Assembly (NCBI GenBank): GCA_964420405.1 | Contig: CAYQTL010000015.1 | Location: forward strand, 15,454-79,453 | Length of the DNA: 64,000 nt | Origin: CAYQTL01 sp964420405 | GTDB lineage: Bacteria; Acidobacteriota; Thermoanaerobaculia; Thermoanaerobaculales; Sulfomarinibacteraceae | Direction: 5' to 3' | Shown: positions 58,774 through 64,000 of the stretch, piece after piece | Numbering within the stretch: the first letter of the stretch is position 1 | How the letters are laid out: every line of letters starts with the position of its first letter | Position numbers and translations under genes: made by a program | The notes under the pieces: model-generated | Databases searched by the model: none | What the model was told of the DNA's origin: nothing | Seen by the model: the letters and a program-made list of their open reading frames with translations, nothing else

Positions 58774-58779
58774 TATAAC
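58774..58779 (+). promoter_or_regulatory. Candidate -10 box (TATAAC), leaderless start
   Basis: TGCTATAAC (extended -10) followed by six bases and the GTG at 58786. No ribosome binding site. Confidence 0.5.
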
Positions 58780-58785
58780 AGCCCG

Positions 58786-60323
58786 GTGAGCCTGAGCCTC
58801 AAGCTCCTCGTTCCCCTCAACCTCCTGATCGTGGCGGTGTGGACGGCCCACGTCGTCGCCAGCCGGTCGGCGCTCGAGGACGCCATGCTGACGGTCGAGC
58901 GCGACGCGATGTTCCAGCTCGCGACCAGCCTGCAGCTCCGGCTCGAGGAGGCGCTCGCCGAGGACCGCGGGGTCGAGCCGCTCGCCGCCGACGTCGCCCG
59001 GATAGTGGCGCGCTGGCCGGGACTCGACATCATGATCCTCGACCGCGACCTCCGGGTGCGGGTCGCCTCCGACCCCGGCCGTGTCGGAGGACCGTGGCAC
59101 GAGCCCGGAATCGAGGCGATCGTCGCCGGCGCCGCCGAGACCGCCGTCAACCTCGGCAGGCACCACCACGACGGACGGCGTGCCGTCGACGTGTCGCTCG
59201 GCGTCGCCGGACCTGACGGCGGGGTGCGCCACGTCGTCCACGTCGCCAAGTGGCTCGACGGGCTGCGGGCGGCGACGCGGCTCCAGCGGTCCCATGACCT
59301 GGCGTCCGCGGTGCTGGAGCTGGCGTCCGTCGCCGTGGCGGTCAACCTGCTGACCCTGTTCCTCGTGCTGCGGCCGCTGCAGCGGATCCGGCGGGAGATC
59401 GCGTCGAGCGGCTGGCTCGACGAGCACTTCCGGCATGTCGAGGGCGGCGACGAGATCCGCCAGCTCGGGCAGGTCGTGACGGCCCTGCTCGACCAGGTGA
59501 GGCGCTGCACCGACCGGCTCGAGGCGAGCCTGGGCGAACGCGAGACCGTCCTCGAGTTGGTGTCGGCCGACCGCGACGAGCTCGCCCACCGGTACGAGCG
59601 GGTCACCGGCGCCCTCGAGGACGCAGAAGCCCGGCTGGTGCGGGCGGAGCGGATCGCGGCCGTCGCCCAGCTGTCGGGCGCCCTCGCCCACGAGCTCCGC
59701 AACCCGCTGCACATCATCCGGGCCACCGCCGAGACCATGGCCGGCCGCAGCCCCGGGCTCGCCGACCTCAGCCACGACATCATGGACGAGGTCGACCGCA
59801 TCAACCGGCTGATCACCGAGCTGCTCGACTACAGCCGCCCGTCGGACCTGCAGCTCGAGCGGATCGAGCTGCGGGAGCTGCTCAAGGCCGTCCGCGAGCG
59901 GATGTGCCGCGGGATGTGCTCCCGCGATCCGTCGAGCTGCCTGCTGTGCCGGGTGGCGGTGGACGTCGGCGCCTCCGCGGTCGTGGGAGACCGGATGCTG
60001 CTGGAGCAGGCGATCCTGAACCTGATGGCGAACGCCCGCGAGGCCAGCCCCGAGGACGCCGAGATCGAGCTCCGGGCGACGCCGGACGGGTCGGACGAGG
60101 TGGTCGTGAGCGTCGCCGACCGCGGCCCGGGCGTCGCGACGCGGGACCGGCCGCGACTGTTCGAGCCGTTCTTCACCCGCAAGGCCGGCGGCACCGGGCT
60201 CGGCCTGCCGGCGGTGCAGAAGATCGCCGACCTGCACGGCGGCGCCGTCGCGCTCGAGCCGCGGCCGGGCGGAGGGACCGTCGCCAGCCTGCGGCTGCCC
60301 GTCCGTCAGCCGGAGGACGGGTC

Positions 60324-60327
<4 letters not shown>
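58786..60327 (+). CDS. Sensor histidine kinase with inserted four-Cys cluster
   Basis: 513 residues from GTG. Two helices (about 5-25 and 180-205) frame a periplasmic sensor of ~150 residues, then a HAMP-like linker, HisKA with H302 in HELRNPLHIIRATAE, and HATPase with LMANAREASPEDAE, DRGPGVATRDRPRLFEPFFT, GTGLGLPAVQK. Between HisKA and the ATPase lies C374-x3-C378-x6-C385-x2-C388 (MCRGMCSRDPSSCLLC), absent from normal kinases. It could bind zinc or an Fe-S cluster and sense redox or metal. Its stop overlaps the next gene (GTGA), the cognate regulator. Confidence 0.92.
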
Positions 60328-61700
<1,373 letters not shown>

Positions 61701-61800
61701 GCGCCCGCCGCCCGGGCCGGCGGGCTTACGGCGGGCGTCAGCCCGAGTTACGATCGGCGTCATCCATCCCCGACGGCCAGACTGAGATCACGTCGCATCC

Positions 61801-61816
61801 TGGCACGCACCATGCA
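61801..61816 (+). promoter_or_regulatory. Sigma54 (-24/-12) promoter of the TonB receptor
   Basis: TGGCACG-CACC-ATGCA: the -24 half is a perfect match, the -12 half has ATGC for TTGC, and GG and GC are 10 nt apart. Start of transcription about 61827, then GAGGGAG and ATG at 61842. An inverted CGGGCT/AGCCCG pair (61721-61745) lies upstream. Confidence 0.75.
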
Positions 61817-61841
61817 GATCGGCCGGCCAGGAGGGAGTGAA

Positions 61842-64000
61842 ATGTTTCACGAGACCAGGGCCGGACTGACGACTCTCGCAGGCACGGCGTGCCTGCTTTT
61901 CGCGAGCGCCGCCGGCGCGGCGGCCGACGACGACTGCACGATCAGCGGCGTGGTCCGCGATCCCGGCAACCGGCCGGTGGCGGGCGCGCTGGTACTGGTG
62001 GAGCAGCTCGGAGTGACGACCACCACCGGCGGCGACGGCCGCTACTGCCTGGCCGGCTTCGACGCCGGCACCTACCACCTGCTGGTGACCGCCGACGGCT
62101 TCCACACCCAGCACTCGCACCCGATCGGCGTCAACGGCGAGAGGGTGCTCGTCGACCTCGTGCTGCAGCCGGCGTTCCGGTCCGAGACGGTGGTGACCGC
62201 CACCCGCACCGAGCGGCGGCTCGACGAGGTCCCGGTGCGGACCGAGGTCGTCCGGCGCAGCGACATCGAGCGCATGGAGGCGCGGACCCTGGCCGACGCG
62301 GTGGAGTACACCACCGGCGTGCGGGTCGAGTCCAACTGCCAGAACTGCAACTTCCAGCAGATCCGCCTGCTCGGCCTGGACGGGGCCTACACCCAGCTGC
62401 TGGTGGACAGCCAGCCGATCGTCTCGTCGCTGGCCCAGGTCTACGGCGTCGAGCACATCCCGGCCCGCGCCATCGAGCGGATCGAGGTGGTCAAGGGCGG
62501 CGGATCGGCGGTCTACGGCGCCGGCTCGGTGGGCGGCGTGGTCAACGTGATCCCACGGACCCCGACGAGGTCGGGGGGTGCGGTGGAGGCCCGGACCGAG
62601 AGCCTCGGCGGCGAGGACGCGCTGTCGGTCAACGGCGCCTTCGACTGGGTGTCGCCCGACGCGAGGCTGTTCGTCAACGGCTTCGGCCAGGTCGACGAGC
62701 TCGATCCGGTGGACGTGGACGACGACGGCTTCAGCGAGGTCTCCCAGCGGGAGCTGACCTCCTACGGTGTGCGGGGCGGGGCGTTCCTGCTCGGCGGCGA
62801 CGCCCGCCTGTCGCTCGACTACGCCCACGTCGACGAGTTCCGTCGCGGCGGCGACCGCCTCGACCAGCCCGAGTTCATGGCCGAGGTCGCGGAGATGACC
62901 GACACGACCCGGAACACGCTGTCCCTGAGCTGGCTCCACACCCCGAGCTCGAAGCTCGACTACCGGGCGACCCTCGCCTACGCCCACACCGAGCGCGACA
63001 GCTACTACGGCGCCGGGATGGACCCCAACGCCTACGGGTCGACCGACAACCCGATGGTCGTCGCCGACCTCCAGGTCAACCGGTGGCTCGGCGACCACTA
63101 CGTGTCCGTGGGGGCCCAGTACTCGCGGGACGAGCTCACCGACGCGCAGCCGGCCTACGACCGGTTCGTCGCCGACACCTACACCAACCTCGGCTTCTTC
63201 CTGCAGGACAACTGGATGCTGGGCAAGGGCTGGGAGCTGGTCTACGGCGCCCGGGTCGACGACTACTCGGAGATCGAGGACCTGGTCGTGTCGCCGCGGC
63301 TCGCCCTCAAGCACTCGCCGTTGCCGAACCTCACGTGGCGGCTGTCGGCGGCCTCCGGCTTCCGCGGCCCGCAGGTGTTCGACGAGGACCTCCACATCAC
63401 CCAGGTCGGCGGTGAGGGCCAGGTGATCCGCAACGACCCGGCTCTCGTCGAGGAGAGCTCCCTGAGCACCAGCCTCGGCCTGGAGTGGACTCCCCTCGCG
63501 TGGGGCGGCGTCGGACTGGTCGAGGCGAACGTCTTCAACACCGAGCTCGAGGACCTCTTCCTGGTGGTCGAGGACGACAACCCCGACACCTCCCAGCTCG
63601 AGTTCACCCGCACCAACTTCGGCGGCGCCACCGTCCGCGGCTTCGAGCTGAACCTCGGGTGGGCCCGCGGCGACGACCTCCAGCTGCAGCTCGGTTTCGT
63701 CATCCAGGAGTCCGAGCGCGACGATGCCGATCCGGACTTCGGCGCCACCGAGTTCTTCCGAACCCCGGACGCGTACGGCGTCGCGTCGGTGATGTGGCGC
63801 GCGCCGGCCGACCTCGAGCTGTGGCTCGGTGCGCGCTACACCGGCGAGATGAAGGTCCCCCACTACGCGGGCTTCATCCCGGAGGACCGTCTCGAGACCA
63901 GCGACCCGTTCCTCACCTTCGACGTCCGCATCGCGCGGGAGCTGCCGCTCTTCGACGACCCCACCACCCGCCTCAAGCTGGCGGTCGGCGGCCGCAACGT
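61842..64000 (+). CDS. TonB-dependent receptor with CarboxypepD-like lead and CxxC plug (partial)
   Basis: 719 residues to the window end, no stop. Signal peptide (TTLAGTACLLFASAAGAAA); a CarboxypepD_reg-like domain at 30-105 (CTISGVVRDPGNRPVAGALVLVEQLG); TonB box region (ETVVTATRTERRLDEVPV); a plug with ESNCQNCNFQQIRLLGLDGAYTQLLVDSQP and GVEHIPARAIERIEVVKGGGSAVYGAGSVGGVVNVI; then the barrel. The CQNC in the plug is a feature of one receptor subgroup common in Bacteroidota and others, possibly linked to metal or heme. It sits behind a sigma54 promoter and the NtrC-type gene. Confidence 0.93.
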   Translation, partial: MFHETRAGLTTLAGTACLLFASAAGAAADDDCTISGVVRDPGNRPVAGALVLVEQLGVTTTTGGDGRYCLAGFDAGTYHLLVTADGFHTQHSHPIGVNGERVLVDLVLQPAFRSETVVTATRTERRLDEVPVRTEVVRRSDIERMEARTLADAVEYTTGVRVESNCQNCNFQQIRLLGLDGAYTQLLVDSQPIVSSLAQVYGVEHIPARAIERIEVVKGGGSAVYGAGSVGGVVNVIPRTPTRSGGAVEARTESLGGEDALSVNGAFDWVSPDARLFVNGFGQVDELDPVDVDDDGFSEVSQRELTSYGVRGGAFLLGGDARLSLDYAHVDEFRRGGDRLDQPEFMAEVAEMTDTTRNTLSLSWLHTPSSKLDYRATLAYAHTERDSYYGAGMDPNAYGSTDNPMVVADLQVNRWLGDHYVSVGAQYSRDELTDAQPAYDRFVADTYTNLGFFLQDNWMLGKGWELVYGARVDDYSEIEDLVVSPRLALKHSPLPNLTWRLSAASGFRGPQVFDEDLHITQVGGEGQVIRNDPALVEESSLSTSLGLEWTPLAWGGVGLVEANVFNTELEDLFLVVEDDNPDTSQLEFTRTNFGGATVRGFELNLGWARGDDLQLQLGFVIQESERDDADPDFGATEFFRTPDAYGVASVMWRAPADLELWLGARYTGEMKVPHYAGFIPEDRLETSDPFLTFDVRIARELPLFDDPTTRLKLAVGGRN

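Overview
The window is about 70% G+C (judged by eye), densely coded on both strands and clearly from a diderm (Gram-negative type) bacterium. It has two TonB-dependent receptors, a DUF1207-type outer-membrane protein, many signal-peptide proteins, and three sigma54 activators with sensor kinases. DUF4388, roadblock and PilZ genes together with large secreted beta-propellers and modular proteins fit Acidobacteriota (Thermoanaerobaculia-like) or, less likely, Myxococcota. There is no rRNA or tRNA gene, so this placement is inference. A run of ten N at 53289-53298 shows it is a draft or metagenome scaffold.

Layout. 1-2628: end of a histidine kinase, its NtrC-type partner, a small zinc-finger protein and a pseudo-receiver/PilZ protein. 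2733-9103 (minus strand): mnmA, a zinc-ribbon protein, a polytopic glycosyltransferase-like protein, a short-chain dehydrogenase lacking its Tyr, and a 5'-truncated FeS photolyase-like gene. 9225-22363: ECF sigma factor, SMUG1-like uracil-DNA glycosylase, GGDEF/EAL protein, a large modular subtilase, a PDZ/SpoIIE phosphatase and small or secreted proteins. 22516-34953: PilZ protein, secreted lamin-tail and propeller proteins, TrkH/TrkA potassium uptake, a BNR-propeller protein, and a dioxygenase-carrier fusion facing its probable regulator.

35351-40586 is a compact bacterial microcompartment (BMC) locus: an RpiB-DeoC fusion, two BMC-T, one BMC-H, three BMC-P and a CoA-acylating aldehyde dehydrogenase. 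The set predicts capture of 2-deoxyribose 5-phosphate, its cleavage inside a shell to glyceraldehyde 3-phosphate and acetaldehyde, and oxidation of the acetaldehyde to acetyl-CoA. Next comes a tetR-tnaA (tryptophanase) pair.

43674-56319 is a signalling island: two histidine kinases, a Ser/Thr kinase with a coiled-coil tail, an NtrC-type activator and, behind a -24/-12 promoter with an upstream palindrome, a nine-gene operon. The operon holds a receiver, DUF4388-roadblock proteins, two V4R-like proteins, a class V aminotransferase/desulfurase-like enzyme, a ParA/MinD ATPase and another roadblock-like protein. I know of no described system with this composition, and it is the best candidate here for a new one. 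56412-64000 holds a cobalamin riboswitch with a BtuB-like receptor, a kinase with an inserted four-cysteine cluster, its sigma54 activator, and a second TonB receptor directly behind a -24/-12 promoter.

Two features recur across the window. Seven intergenic blocks share short repeats (GGGATC-type hexamers and a CCCTGCCGCTGC/ACGGACGCGG core). Several genes have a TANNNT-like box 6-7 nt before the start codon, which suggests leaderless mRNAs.
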